A stretch of 64,000 nucleotides of DNA from Mesodorylaimus sp. YZB2_4 (GCA_030248295.1 JASANH010000285.1:1-64000), one strand, 5' to 3'; positions 1-11,463 are shown, counted from the stretch's first letter. The notes: a model not told the origin generated them from the sequence alone. A program made the numbers and translations.

Positions 1-1582
1 AGCTGCTTTCCCGCTATCATGAGCTGCTCCCCGCTAACATGAGCTGCTTCCCCGCTAACATGAGCTGCTCCCCCGCTAACATGAGCATCTCCCCCTCTAA
101 CATGAGCTGCTTTCCCGCTATCATGAGCAGCTCCCCCGCTAACATGAGCTGCTTTCCCGCTATCATGAGCTGCTCCCCCGCTAACATGAGCAGCTCCACC
201 GCTAACATGAGCTGCTCCCCCGCTAACATGAGCAGCTACACCGCTAACATGAGCTGCTTTCCCGCTATCATGAGCTGCTCCCCGCTAACATGAGCTGCTC
301 CCCCGCTAACATGAGCTGCTTTCCCGCTATCATGAGCAGCTCCCCCGCTAACATGAGCTGCTCCCCCGCTATCATGGAGCTGCTCCCCGCTATCATGAGC
401 TGCTCCCCCGCTAACATGAGCTGCTCCCCGCTAACATGAGCTGCTTTCCCGCTATCATGAGCTGCTCCCCCGCTAACATGAGCTGCTTTCCCGCTATCAT
501 GAGCTGCTCCCCGCTAACATGAGCTGCTCCCCCGCTAACATGAGCTGCTCCCCCGCTAACATGAGCTGCTCCCCCGCTAACATGAGCTGCTCCCCCGCTA
601 ACATGAGCAGCTCCCCCGCTAACATGAGCAGCTCCCCCGCTAACATGAGCAGCTCCACCGCTAACATGAGCTGCTTTCCCGCTACCATGAGCAGCTCCAC
701 CGCTAACATGAGCTGCTTTCCCGCTATCATGAGCTGCTCCCCGCTAACATGAGCTGCTCCCCGCTAACATGAGCTGCTCCCCCGCTATCATGAGCTGCTC
801 CCCGCTAACATGAGCTGCTCCCCCGCTAACATGAGCTGCTTTCCCGCTATCATGAGCTGCTCCCCGCTAACATGAGCTGCTCCCCCGCTAACATGAGCTG
901 CTCCCCCGCAACAAGAGCAGGGTCCCCCGCTAACCTGCGCAGCTCCCCCGCTAACATGAGCTGCTTTCCCGCTAACATGAGCTGCTTTCCCGCTATCATG
1001 AGCTGCTCCCCGCTAACATGAGCAGCTCCCCCGCTAACATGAGCAGCTCCCCCGCTAATATGAGCTGCTCACCCGCTAACATCAGCAGCTCCCCCGCTAA
1101 CATGAGCTGCTTTCCAGCTATCATGAGCAGCTAACCCGCTAACATGAGCTGCTTTCCCGCTATCATGAGCTGCTCCCCGCTAACATGAGCTGCTCCCCGC
1201 TAACATGAGCAGCTCCCCCGCTAACATGAGCAGCTCCACCGCTAACATGAGCTGCTTTCCCGCTATCATGAGCTGCTCCCCCGCTAACATGAGCTGCTTT
1301 CCCGCTATCATGAGCTGCTCCCCGCTAACATGAGCTGCTCCCCGCTAACATGAGCTGCTCCCCCGCTAACATGAGCTGCTCCCCCGCTAACATGAGCTGC
1401 TTTCCCGCTATCATGAGCTGCTCCCCGCTAACATGAGCTGCTCCCCGCTAACATGAGCTGCTCCCCCGCTAACATGAGCTGCTCCCCCGCTAACATGAGC
1501 TGCTTTCCCGCTATCATGAGCTGCTCCCCGCTAACATGAGCTGCTCCCCCGCTAACATGAGCAGCTCCCCCGCTAATATGAG
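1..1582. repeat. 21-bp minisatellite
   Basis: About 75 head-to-tail copies of a 20-21 bp unit that begins ATGAGCTGCT and ends CCCGCTAAC. Units alternate between four or five C residues, between TGCTCCCCC and TGCTTTCCC, between CTAAC and CTATC, and between AGCTGCT and its reverse complement AGCAGCT. The array starts before base 1, so its true length is unknown. It stops abruptly near 1,582. Units of 21 bp keep a frame open on both strands for short runs, but 20-bp units break it, so I read it as non-coding satellite DNA. Confidence 0.97.
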
Positions 1583-1772
1583 CGGGGTTGTAGGCTTATA
1601 AGTGCAACATGGACCATGAAGTAAAGCCCCCTAAGGTACAAAGTGAACGCCCTGACTGGATTTGTATGAAACTGGCATGGTGTATGCTCACACATTTGCC
1701 GCTCACCTGATAAAATGGAAAGGTCCCCACAAAGTAGGAGCTACTCCTGCTACTAAAGTGCTGCTCTGCCAT

Positions 1773-1960
1773 AAAATGAGCAGCTCCGAGCTGCTCCCCA
1801 CCAAGGAGGAGCTGCTCCTGCAACAAAATGAGCAGCTTCGAGCTGCTCCCCACCAAGGAGGAGCTGCTCCTGCAACAAAATGAGCAGCTCCGAGCTGCTC
1901 TCCACCAAGTTGGAGCTGCTCTTGTCACTAAATGAGCAGCTCTGAGCAGCTCTGAGTGCT
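1773..1960. repeat. 52-bp tandem repeat related to the minisatellite
   Basis: Three units with a period of exactly 52 bp (starts 1,773, 1,825, 1,877) and a partial fourth from 1,929. Each unit carries ATGAGCAGCT, GAGCTGCTCC and AGGAGCTGCTCC, so it is built from the same AGCTGCT/AGCAGCT core as the 21-bp array upstream. It looks like a higher-order or older derivative of that satellite. Confidence 0.9.
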
Positions 1961-2044
1961 CAGCTGTAGGTTTCGATGACATGTATGTCTGCGCGTTCAA
2001 ATAATCCGTTGTCTCCACTGTGCACACTCGACCCTCTCTCTAAA

Positions 2045-2117
2045 CCGCCCTCGTGGCGCAACTTGTAGAACTCCCGACTTTCAATCGGACGAGGCGGGTG
2101 CGATTCTGAGCGGGCGC
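2045..2117 (+). repeat. tRNA-like sequence (SINE head or tRNA pseudogene)
   Basis: A box-A-like stretch (TGGCGCAACTTGTAG) is followed by a plausible anticodon arm with loop CTTTCAA (anticodon TTC, glutamate-like) and a degenerate box B (GGTGCGATTCTG). The acceptor stem pairs at only about five of seven positions and the T stem is poor, so this is not a convincing functional tRNA gene. The TGGCGCA start resembles the heads of the SINE copies elsewhere in the window. Confidence 0.5.
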
Positions 2118-2743
2118 AAATCTTTTCACTTTTCTAAAATCATTGTTCATCAATGGTTGATTAAACACTTGTGATATAATAAGCAGATTATTGGAGCTTA
2201 ACTTAGTGCCTAGTTGATGATGAGGTTCGGCTAATGACCAGGAACTGATAAGGTTCAGCTAATTACTAGATAGTGATAAGGTTCAGCTAATGACTGATAA
2301 GGGGCCTCACAGTGATAAGAAGGGTCTCAAAGGATTAACGACTCTAGCTGACCAGACAAACTGACCAAGTGTGACCCGTGAGCCTGGAATGGACGGTGGC
2401 TAAGGGTGGGCTGTCTTGACCTCACCCACCCTGAGTGACTTGGGTGAGTGACGGTGATCCGATCGCTGCTATACTACTTTCTATTTTCTAGCTTTCTCGC
2501 TGCCAAGAAGCTCGAATGGACGCAAATTTTTATTTTTAACACCAAAAATACAAACTGAATGCAGAAGTCCCAAAATAGATACTGTATATATGCTCTCCAA
2601 TGCTGCTGTGGCGCAGCTGAAAAAATGTTCAAGAATAAATATATGCACACTACAATAAGCAAAAGAGACAATAGATTTAGTTTCTCATACTTTTGGGACA
2701 ACAATAAAAATTGTAAGTGAGAAACTAGTCATTTTTAATTCGT
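2118..2743. other. intergenic; short 28-bp-like tandem
   Basis: From about 2,219 to 2,304 there are three to four imperfect units built on GATAAGGTTCAGCTAATGA. The rest is unremarkable A/T-rich sequence; I see no gene in it. Confidence 0.6.
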
Positions 2744-3163
2744 TCACTTGCTTTCGCCTTCTTTCGACGTCAAACCGATTTTATGCGCGCCTTCGCTCAC
2801 TGACTCGCGAACCTGTTCACCAGCACTTTTCAACGCTCCGCCAGCTTTCTCCAACATGGACGGCTCGTGCTCGCGTTTCAAGGCTGGGTCGTCTTTGATT
2901 TCACCTTCGACGCGTCGAGCAACCCCTTTCAGATCTTCCTTCAGTTCTGGACCACGTTCTTTGGCTCCTTCTTTTATTTCTTCCACTTTCTCACCTAACG
3001 GACGATCTTCCTGAAAAGAAGACGATACTTGTTAGCCGCACTTGCAAGCTAGGTGATCTCGATAGGCCCACTATGGGTTGGTTGAAGCACAAAAACTACC
3101 ACTGGCCAAAAGGGTATTTAGCAGGGAAAATCACCCTCTCAAGCTAATCCTTACTCGTTCCAT
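2744..3163 (-). CDS. small LEA/hydrophilin-like protein, 91 aa
   Basis: Two exons: 3163-3155 (Met-Glu-Arg only, ending at a GTAAGG donor) and 3010-2744 (acceptor TTTTCAG). Both are in phase 0, giving 91 residues. The protein is dominated by Glu, Lys, Gly, Ala and Ser, with no cysteine and no hydrophobic core, for example EEIKEGAKERGPELKEDLKG and LEKAGGALKSAGEQVRE. This composition is typical of intrinsically disordered, amphipathic stress proteins (LEA or CsbD-like). I do not recognise a named orthologue. The nine-base first exon is inferred from the donor and the open frame; a longer or different first exon is possible. A role in desiccation or stress protection is only a guess from composition. 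Confidence 0.55.
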
Positions 3164-3924
3164 GATTTAAATTGAAGAATAATGTTCACTTTCCTAAATC
3201 ACTGTTCCGTATATGTTCACTTGTAGACTGTTGCCGTTGTGCCTCCTCGTCCTCCTTTTATCCCCGCTAGACAGCGCGCGCATGTTTCCAGTAAACATGA
3301 CCATAGGCGGAAATTTCCACGTTTCTAAGAGTCGAATAACGGCTGTGCACCATCTCACAACATCAAGTCATCAACAAGCTTGCCAAGCCAGAGGGTGTGT
3401 CACGCCGCGATGGTGGGCGTGGGTGGAAAGTTCCGTGTTGTGCACAGAATTTATGTTACAGCTAGTTTCACGAAAAGCTTCAGAATATTGATCCACGCTC
3501 GATGGTTGCTATCGACTAAAAGCTATGGTGGAAGGAAATATATGGCTATACATTCTGGCCAGAAAAACTGTGGCGATGGATGCGCATGCTTAGTGTTCAC
3601 AGTGTGTGCCAAGGATGACGCTGTAAGTGGATTGAGGCCTATGATAAGTTTGAAGGGCTCTACTCGCCGGGCGAGACTGGAACAGGTGGACGTGCTGTGC
3701 AAACACAATAAGGGCTCTTGAAGTTTTCAAGGACGTGTTAAAATTTGAATTTTTTGCACCTGGCTTTGCTTGTTTTTTAGTTATCAACTGAAAACCACCA
3801 CTGCAGATAATCAAATTTCACCGCCATTTCCAAAAAGCAGCCTGCACCAATCACAGATCAACAGCACAGCAGACAACACAACACAACGAATCACACACCT
3901 CCAACCCTATAGCGAAAAGGATGG
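3164..3924. other. intergenic, no supported gene
   Basis: A plus-strand frame starting at 3,213 begins with a hydrophobic stretch that looks like a signal peptide, but what follows has no domain, no repeat of Cys spacing and no splice context. I do not annotate it as a gene. Confidence 0.5.
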
Positions 3925-4370
3925 TATTTTTAAGAAAAGTCAGTTATCAGACAACAAATGATTAGCCCAGCCGCCGTACTCTGACCAAATGCAAGGCGAG
4001 ACTAGGTTGGCTGGGCTCACTCAGCGACACTTTGTAGTTTGTGCTGATCAAGTACTCTAATGTGTCCACATACTGTATGTCTTGGTAAAAAGTTCTTGCC
4101 ACTCCTACATTCCAGCAACATGAACTGGGTGAACTGGAGTTAACAGCGAAAATAAACACTCCCGCAAGAGTGAGCATCGTCGAAACGACTTCGGAAGGTC
4201 ATTCCGTTATGCGCTATATGCTGTATATCACTTACAGAAACGTACTCGCAAGCATGCATCTCTGAGTGAGCCAGCCAGCGTAGTCTCGCCTTGCATTCAG
4301 TCAGAGTACGGGGGTGGGGCTATCCATTTCTTGTCTGACAACTGACTTCTTTTAGAAAGTATATATTGTG
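3925..4370. mobile_element. fold-back (inverted-repeat) element
   Basis: The left arm around 3,925-4,027 (from AGTCAGTTATCAGACAA through GCAAGGCGAGACTA to GGCTCACTCAG) is repeated in reverse complement around 4,264-4,360 (CTGAGTGAGCC, TAGTCTCGCCTTGC, TTGTCTGACAACTGAC). The arms are about 100 bp with scattered mismatches, around a spacer of about 240 bp that shows no coding sequence. This is the structure of a MITE or fold-back element. I could not define a target-site duplication. Confidence 0.7.
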
Positions 4371-5850
4371 TGTGCAGCAGCGTAAACGCATGGTCTAAAG
4401 GGCTGCCCTCCGCGTGGCTGTCAGGACAGGTTTTTGGGAGTGACCTCTCTATAGCAATTTTTAGAGTAGTTTTGGGGCGCCTTGAGATTTTGGCACTTCG
4501 CCTTAGCTCACTCGACCCGCAATAATGGTGTTTTTCAGCCAAACTAAAATTCTGTCGCCTTTTTTTGATATTGAGGCCAAAAAGAGACGACACAATCCCA
4601 TCATTATTATGTTAGTCCTTACTCAGGCAAATACATGCACTTGACAGGGGAGGGAGACAAACTTGAAATTATAATTAAAACGAATATGCGAGATCATGTT
4701 ACTACCAAGCGTAACCCATGGCATTGAATAAATTATGACTTGGAGTAATCAAGCAATGTGCGCTGTAACAGTGCCTCCTAACACCACAGTCAGATTGTCT
4801 GTAAGACGAAAATGCCCAAATCATTGAACCTGTGGTAAAGCTTACAAACAAACAATTTGCCACATTTACAGCTCTCATATACTGTAAAGTGAGCTGGCCT
4901 GCTTCGACCAAGGCGTCCTCGCACGACTTACGGTTGTAAAATTACTTATTCAAATACAATCGCACAACGAACTCCGATTGGGTGCTTGGCTTTATTCCCG
5001 CGTTAAATTTTGTTCTCTGCTAAATTGTCTCCAGTCATCTTTTTGAATGAAACAAGATTAGACCTGTTTTCGGACGTGCTCAAATCTACGGATAAGGCAC
5101 CTCTAGGACAACTGCTTTGGCACGTCCTAAATTGGTGTCGAAGCGTTGTCGCAAGTTGCTATCCTAAATAGTGCCGTAAATTCGTACCCGTCCTGAAATG
5201 AGGATCGCATTGTGAAACTGGCCCCTGCTGATTGTGAGTCTTGTCCTATTGCAGTTATATTACCCTTGCATTACCTAGCCTCCTATGCTAGCTGCATAGA
5301 CTACTGTGTGCCAGCGTACTGCTTTTCTACATCTGCCATACACGAATCCATGGCATAGGCACTCTCTCCCCATTCGTTCATTTGTTCATGTCTAAACTTT
5401 GCTTCATTGGCGCAAGATATTCTGGCTGTACCAGCCACTTTCAGTCCTGTAGCGAGCCTCTTCTCGCAAGGCAGCATTGCAATATCTTAATTTTGAGTTT
5501 GATTAAAAATTCAGTTTTTTGGGCTGCGCGTGAAATTTCAGACACAGAGAAGCCTTGTTGCCGGTTCCGATTACGGGCAAAATTTTTCGTTCGATCAATG
5601 TCAAAATAAAAGCCAGAAAATTTACAATTCCTCGCCAAGGTCAATGGTCAGGTCAGAAAATCTTTTGAGTGGCCAGTCAATGTCAGCCACAGGTCAGACA
5701 GTGAAAACCCAGGTCATTGAAAAACATTACCACAACACCAAAAGTAACTAACCTTTATTTTATATACTATACAGTATACTCTTCTTCACTTTTCCCTTCC
5801 CCCGTGGTTTTCTCCTTCCAAATCGGCATTTCAAGCTCTCATCTTATTTA
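4371..5850. other. intergenic, nothing recognised
   Basis: No open frame with protein-like composition, no tRNA and no clear repeat. It holds the 3' flank of phosphatase copy A, which is read towards it from the right. Confidence 0.5.
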
Positions 5851-8800
5851 TCAACCCACACTGTTTTCTTCCACCCTTTTCGGCGTCTTGAACATTTGCA
5901 CCATCTTGGTCTTGGAAGCCCGTTTTTTCGACGATACACCCGTCTTTTCATTGGCTTTTTGAGTAGTCGTCGGCAAGAAAAGCTGGCAGAACACATCCAT
6001 CGGTGCGGTCATGTGCAGCAATACCTTTTCCCCAGCCGCATTGATCATGGGGCTCACCATAGTCTCCTTGTAAATTTGGTTATATTCGCCTTCATTGTGG
6101 CGGCACGTAGTGACCATCTCAATCGTCCTTTTCTGTTTGACGATCATGCGTTGAAAATCGTGTTCGAGAATATATACCTCATCTTCCTCCTTCTTGCGTT
6201 TTTTCTTAAGCGAGATTCCTCTAGATTTTTTCCTCAAATCGTCCAAAACACAAGAAATCTTTCTTTTGCATCCCTGTTTTCAAACCTTAATCAAAAAACC
6301 TACTAACCACTGCTTCGCTCCAAAGTTGCAGCCAGCGTGACTAGCTCTGATGCTCCTAGAACTGTTCCCTTTTGAACTCTTTGGCGTTTGCTTCCTAGAA
6401 TCATGATAAAAGCACAGCGCATCGGCGAGCGACTCCTTGGAGCAATAATTACGTACTTCGATACAACCACAGAGCCAGGTCGACAATTAAGATTAGCAGT
6501 ATGAGTAGAATAGACACGCCCACAACGAGAGGAGTGAGATAAGCTGAAACAAAGAACGTTAAAAAGTCCCAGATCTCAAGCAGTCACTTACTGTCTTCAT
6601 CTTTATCTTCATTTTTTTCGTCAATTCCAAAAATAGGCTCCCCCGGTTCTGGTGTTGAGCTCCTCGCTTTTCCTTCTCCGTCCGTGGCTAAACTAGGAAA
6701 CGCAAAAACTGAACTCGTCGGCGCAGAGAAGATTCACTCACGTTTTGGTTCCTGGGGTCTGTACTTGACTCTGGCCGACGTCGTCTGTGAGTTTCCTTCG
6801 ACAAATTTGTGGGGAGCTTCGTTCCAGTAGTATATTTCACCCAATATCGTGTGCGTTTCTGGGCCTCGGACACGCATGTCACCCTGAAATGAAAAAATTG
6901 CTTCAGAATGTGTCATTCCATCGAGTCACGCACTTTTTGCGTTTATACGATCTGAAGTTTTTGCTTGTTTAGAGTTTTTGCGATGGAATCCAAAATATTT
7001 CGAGAATATTTTCAAGATACTTTTTGATATGATGTGAGCCTTGATGTTGAACTCGACCATCCGACATGAAACAATCTGAGCTAACATCCCGGGTGCATGT
7101 GATTATGGGAAGCAGTGAAGTGCACTATGTAACCCTGTGCCGGCAGCCAACATCAGCGATGCCAGATGCAGCTAGAATCCGCTAGATCTGGCGGATTTTT
7201 TGCCCGACAGCGGGATAAACAGCGAATTGAATGTTTTAGCGGAATTTGCAGTGGATTTTGGGTTTTTTGGCGGAGTCTGGCGGATTGGTGTAAATCTGGA
7301 TATAGCAGCCTACGTTACCACATTATTGAAGCAGCGTGCCCCTTTTCTAAGACTTGTTGAGGCAGTTTTGTCCGCGTGTTGTGTGTGATCTGAAGGGTCG
7401 ATTATAAGAGTGGGGGGCCAGAAATAGGGAGCGCAACTAATTTTTCGACCATTCCCAGCCCTATCTACTGTATTTGGCAACAAATTCAGCTCAGCTCACG
7501 ATCAGTCGGTACTAAGTAAAGACAGAGTTCTTGATCCGCTCGTCCTTGGCTCCTCATTCTTCAGTATTGCGTGCTCTAATTACAAGATTTAGACAGAGTA
7601 GGGTGGTCGGGGGCGTCAGGGCCCGACCACCCTTTTTGTCCGTCAACCCCTTCCCCTTCTGGTTGGTGCCCCTCGCCCCCCCCCCTTCCCCCCAGCGTGC
7701 ACATGCGTGTGAGTTCTATATACTTCGCGCTTCATTCAAAACTACGTAGTCGCTAAAATATCGTTTTTTTGGCGGAAAAATTTTAGCGGATTTTTCGGCG
7801 GATTTCTTAGATATGACAGCGAAATTTTAGTCCGTGTCAGCGAGTTTTCATTGTTGCATCTGGCAACGCTGGCCAGCATCGACCAAATCACTTAGCCGGC
7901 CGAACCGAACCACCAGCTTGGCGATTTTTACCGAACCGGTTCTTTTTTGGCCGAACCACCAAACCGAACAAACGATTTAGAATTTCCTGTTTTGTTGATG
8001 AAAATACGGTACTTTTGTTTGAGATTTCGTCTAAGCTATGAATTTCTCTGTCCCTTTTTCTTAATTATCTGGTTCTTCCTTTATTATCTTCAGAATTTCA
8101 ATTTAAAAAGTGCTAAAGAGGGACTGAATTCTAAATATTTTGAAAATATCGGTTGCGCCATAAAGAATGAGCCTCACAGAAATGGCTAGTCTTCTTTAGA
8201 CGCAGTCGCGCTCTACGATTTACACTACACAGGCTTCCGATTCTGCAAGCGGTCCACTTGCTGTCCATCATATTCTACAGCTGCTTGTACAAAGAAATAG
8301 AAAGTCAAGACCTCAGAAATTTGGTTACACTGCTGGCCATTTTGTGCAAAGGCAAATCATTCCGTTCATATGGAAATAGTATTGCCAGCAGCCGAGAAAT
8401 ATGGAAGAAAGATATTTCGAGCAACTCGATTTGTAAGAATAGTTCGTGCATATTAGGCTGGTAGAGGAAACATTAGAGGGTTATTTTTTATGGCACACCC
8501 GATATAGATGATAATTAACTTTATGAAGGATGCTGCAAGATATCGAAAAAACATAGGAAATTCGGTTCGGTTCGGTTGGTTCGGTGAGATTTGAGAAAAA
8601 GTTCGGTAAGGTTCGGTTCGGTGCAAAAACCGTGTTCGGTCGACCCTGGCCAGCAGGCCATGGCGAGTGGGAGAAATGACGGTACCTCCCCTAGCTGGGA
8701 GACGTCAACTTCTTGGGTTGATGTTTCTAGGGCATGTATAGTCGCGAGACTAGCCCGCCTCTAGCAGAAGTTTCTGTTCCGCTGACTTCGGTCGGCCACA

Positions 8801-11198
8801 CTCTTGCCCACGCCTGTCTGCACGAGTTGCAACTGCCTATAGACCGTTTCTAAAAAATTTGAAAACACACCGGATACTGTATGACTGCGTGTTTCATTCG
8901 AACAGCGATTCTTGCGCGTCATACATGGCAAACGGGGTATTATTATGTCGTGGAGACACCAGAGTAAGGTCAGGTCAAGTCCGAAATAAAGAGAGGATAA
9001 GGTATTCAAGGCAGGCATTTTCAAGGGTACTATACTGGTTCAGCCAGCGACGCCTTGCGGAGAGTAACCTATTTTGGCCATATTCCCTTCTGACTCGACT
9101 AGCGTCCGTTTTAGGCCATTGTTTCTTTTCACCCAGTCCAGTCGATTCAAATGCATGATATTTTTAAAATAAAAAACACTCATTTAAATCAGCCAGTTCT
9201 TGCAACGCGACGAAAAGATTACAGAGAAAATACTCGCAATATTTTTGACGGTCGAGCACATTCAAATGCACGTGTCTTTGGGAGCTTTAAACAGGTATTT
9301 TCCCGATAAAAATTGGCAAAATCGACAAAATTATGCAAATTTTCTTGACTTGTCCCTTGTCCTCCGTATCCGCGCACAGATCACACAAAAGCCCGGCTGA
9401 CCTGTTATAAGAATTCTCACGTGGGAGATTCAAATGAAGAACGTTTCAGAAACTGTGGAATGGTATATTGCAGTCATCTTTTCGGCTGTAGCCCACGATG
9501 TATCCTTTCTCATATGATGACCGGTGTGCTCGGAAAGGGGATTGCACTGTGAATTAAGTTTAGCGGCCAGTCTCCTTTTTCTGAGTTTTTTGTTAGACGA
9601 TACGTGTGATCTGTCAGCATTCTTTGTTAAGGTCTCATCCTTCGCGGTTTTTTCCTTGATCTTGGTATTTGTGCCGCCTAAACATGCCTTTTTTTAATTT
9701 AAACCTTCAAATATTAAAAAAACCCCTTGTTTCACGCGTTGCTTGCCTATGCTTGAATATAGATCGCTCACCTCGAAATCGTCCTCCCCGGGTGGACTGA
9801 CCAATGCGAACGAAGAGTAAAAAACTTTGCGCAATTCCGGGAGGAATCTGGGCTCAAAATGCGTGTGATATCCGTCTCTGTCCGGAATAGGGTTAGGGTC
9901 CAATGTTTCGTCTAAAACGCTTCAAAATTTTTTCGAAAACAAGGAATGAGAAATGTACTCACTTCCGAAATACACAATGTGGACGAGAGCTGTGCTCTCA
10001 TAATGCTTCTCAGTCGCCCTGAGTACGCAGTGAAAGCAGAATACTTCTGACCTGCCGTCAAATATTTCTTTGCGAATCGAGTGCTTGACTTGGCCATCTT
10101 TGCAGTCTGGAGAATTGTATTTCTGCAAGATCGAACCATCAGAGCCGCTGAGCTCGCAATCGACCAAGCACTCTTTGCAGTGTCCACATCGCATGGTGAA
10201 GTCTTTGATCAGGTCGGTGGTTGCGAAAGCTTCGTTCAGGGTTCGCCTTTCGCCAGCGATTTCGAGGAAAGGCGTGTCAACTAAAAAGAACCTTTGCTGG
10301 AGAGAAATCTGTAAAAAAAACTCTGAATATAATGTTAGTGTACCTGCTTCGACGCACGGTTGATCACTGGATTGGCTAATCCACGCCAACATCTGCGTTT
10401 TTTCAGCGAAGGAATCGCAAAACGAACTAGTGTTGGAAGGACAGCTGAGCTGGTTCATTTTCCAGAATTGAGAGCAGATTTCAGCGGTCACTTGGCCGCA
10501 CGGAGAGACTCCGTGTTCAGTTCGGTAACACAATGAGTGGGGGCTGCTGCACTCGCGAAGGTGCGGATCGTCGAACGTGCCTAAATTCAAAGTTTCTGTG
10601 GAATGAAGTTCATGACAAAAACCGTTTTGAGGGAAAGTACAAAAGATCAAATTTAGCGTCCAAGAGGAAACCATGACGCTCGATAAGATGAGTTAGGTGG
10701 GCAGAAGCAATCGGCCCTTTCCGGTTTAAAGTGGGTACTTACAAAGAGTGAATATTCGATTCCATTTTAGGGCTTGATCAGACTTTTTCGATTTCAACGT
10801 GTAGTTGCCGAGTGGGGAGTTTCGATCGAAATGCAATTCCACGGACGCAATTAATCGGCCAGTTTCTTTAGTGTGCAAGCATTTCCCCCACTCAGCGAAA
10901 GAGCCATTTGGAAACTCGGCATAGACGTCCTGATCGGCGCTTGGATCGCAATCCATGGCGCCACTGAGTTCGGCGATGACGCCGACAAAATCCATAAACG
11001 CTGGATGCCTGCTCGGGCCGACCGAGTATTTAATAGAGTCGATGGTGTCTGAAAAAAAACTGTAGACTAAGAAATTCTTGAAAATGTATTTAGCGCACCT
11101 TGGTGTAGAGTCGATCTCGTAAGGCTCAAGACAAAGAGCGTGAAAAAAAACAACTTCGCGTGTACATACGTCTGTGTTTTGAAAGAGAGTTCCGACAT
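5851..11198 (-). CDS. receptor-PTP family copy A: ectodomain and TM, PTP core deleted
   Basis: Minus-strand exons: 11198-11099, 11048-10743, 10580-10344, 10280-9963, 9911-9772, 6883-6742, 6687-6592, 6543-6457, 6394-6308 and a last exon ending at 5851. Exons 2, 3, 4 and 6 have exactly the lengths of their counterparts in copy C (306, 237, 318, 142). They encode an N-terminal hydrophobic leader, a Cys-rich ectodomain, an acidic linker and one helix (PLVVGVSILLILLILIVDLA). The last exon starts like a PTP domain (VTTCRHNEGEYNQIYKETM) but near 5,970 jumps straight to the basic tail (QKANEKTGVSSKKRASK), so the WPD-like loop and the HCxxGxxRS loop are absent. Joining exon 9 to the last exon in frame needs a weak acceptor near 6,219. 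Intron 5 is about 2.9 kb, swollen by transposons; in C it is 156 bp. It may be a catalytically dead receptor or a pseudogene. Confidence 0.8.
7154..7871. mobile_element. non-autonomous hAT-like element in intron 5 of copy A
   Basis: The termini are inverted: CAGCGATGCCAGATGCA at the left and TGCATCTGGCAACGCTG at the right, with one or two mismatches. They are flanked by an 8-bp direct repeat, GCCAACAT (7,146-7,153) and GCCAGCAT (7,872-7,879), differing at one base. A CAGNG-type terminus with an 8-bp target duplication is the hallmark of hAT transposons. Internally there are repeated GCGGATTTT / GGCGGA motifs and a G/C-rich stretch near 7,610-7,690, and no transposase. Confidence 0.75.
7878..8648. 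mobile_element. second inverted-repeat element, abutting the hAT-like one
   Basis: The left end (TCGACCAAATCAC, then CCGAACCGAACCACC and CCGAACCGG) and the right end (GGTTCGGTTCGGTTGG, GGTTCGGTTCGGTGC, TTCGGTCGACC) are reverse complements over more than 60 bp with gaps. The interior is A/T-rich and non-coding. It lies directly next to the 8-bp duplication of the preceding element. Confidence 0.6.
8655..8762 (+). repeat. dispersed hairpin repeat, copy
   Basis: One copy of a family seen about ten times in the window. The consensus order is GGCCATGGCGAGTGGGA, an ATCGATACTCTC-like palindrome, CTGGCTGGGAGACGTCAAC, GGGTTGATGTTTC and CGCAAGACT. Here the core is GACGTCAACTTCTTGGGTTGATG. Other copies are near 17,745-17,840, 18,545-18,665 (-), 21,535-21,640 (-), 41,960-42,030, 42,660-42,745, 45,100-45,200, 45,510-45,660 (-), 49,885-49,960 and 56,330-56,465 (-). 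Confidence 0.75.
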
Positions 11199-11430
11199 TT
11201 CAAAATAATTTTGGCTGGTAAACGATTTATTAAAAAATCGGGCAGACGGTTTTTCGCGCAGGCCGCACTCGAGGGCACCAAGCGAAAAATTGCTCGCGTT
11301 TTTTGGCCTCGTCGCTCACGTTTCTGCAGTGTGCAGCTAGCACTCATGTGCAGTCGTTAGTGCTAGCGTGTTTTCTGTCTTCTTTACCTCGCCCTGTTTC
11401 TAGGCAACGTGGGGCTGCTTGCAAGCTGGG
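11199..11430 (-). promoter_or_regulatory. 5' flank of copy A conserved with copies B and C
   Basis: Read on the minus strand towards the start codon, this has AGCTTGCAAGCAG, CACGTTGCC, AGAAAAC, a CTGCACACTGC box, GCAATTTTTCGCTTG, GTGCGGCC, GATTTTTT and ACCAGC.AAAATTATTTT just before ATG. The same ordered blocks precede the start codons of copies B and C. I infer a shared promoter/5' UTR carried along when the gene was duplicated. Confidence 0.65.
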
Positions 11431-11463
11431 CTACATGCGAGTAGATCTGTAGCCGCGCTGCTT

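Noticed and set aside
17-752. Repetitive open frames on both strands of the minisatellite (MSCSPAN and MLAGEQL type repeats)
   Set aside because: They come from a 21-bp unit that has no stop in some frames. 20-bp units break the frame, there is no promoter or splice context, and both strands are open at once.
1-1582. Possible CRISPR array
   Set aside because: The repeats are contiguous, with no unique spacers of constant length, and the context is eukaryotic.
3213-3491. Frame starting with a hydrophobic, signal-peptide-like run
   Set aside because: No domain follows, there is no exon structure, and part of the frame overlaps repeat-like sequence. One hydrophobic stretch is not enough.
9922-10674. 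Single long minus-strand frame of 250 residues spanning exons 3 and 4 of copy A
   Set aside because: It reads through the intron between 10,343 and 10,281. The parallel structure in copy C, where the CAG-acceptor version gives a stop, supports splicing at TTTTTAG instead. Retention of the 63-bp intron remains formally possible because it keeps the frame.
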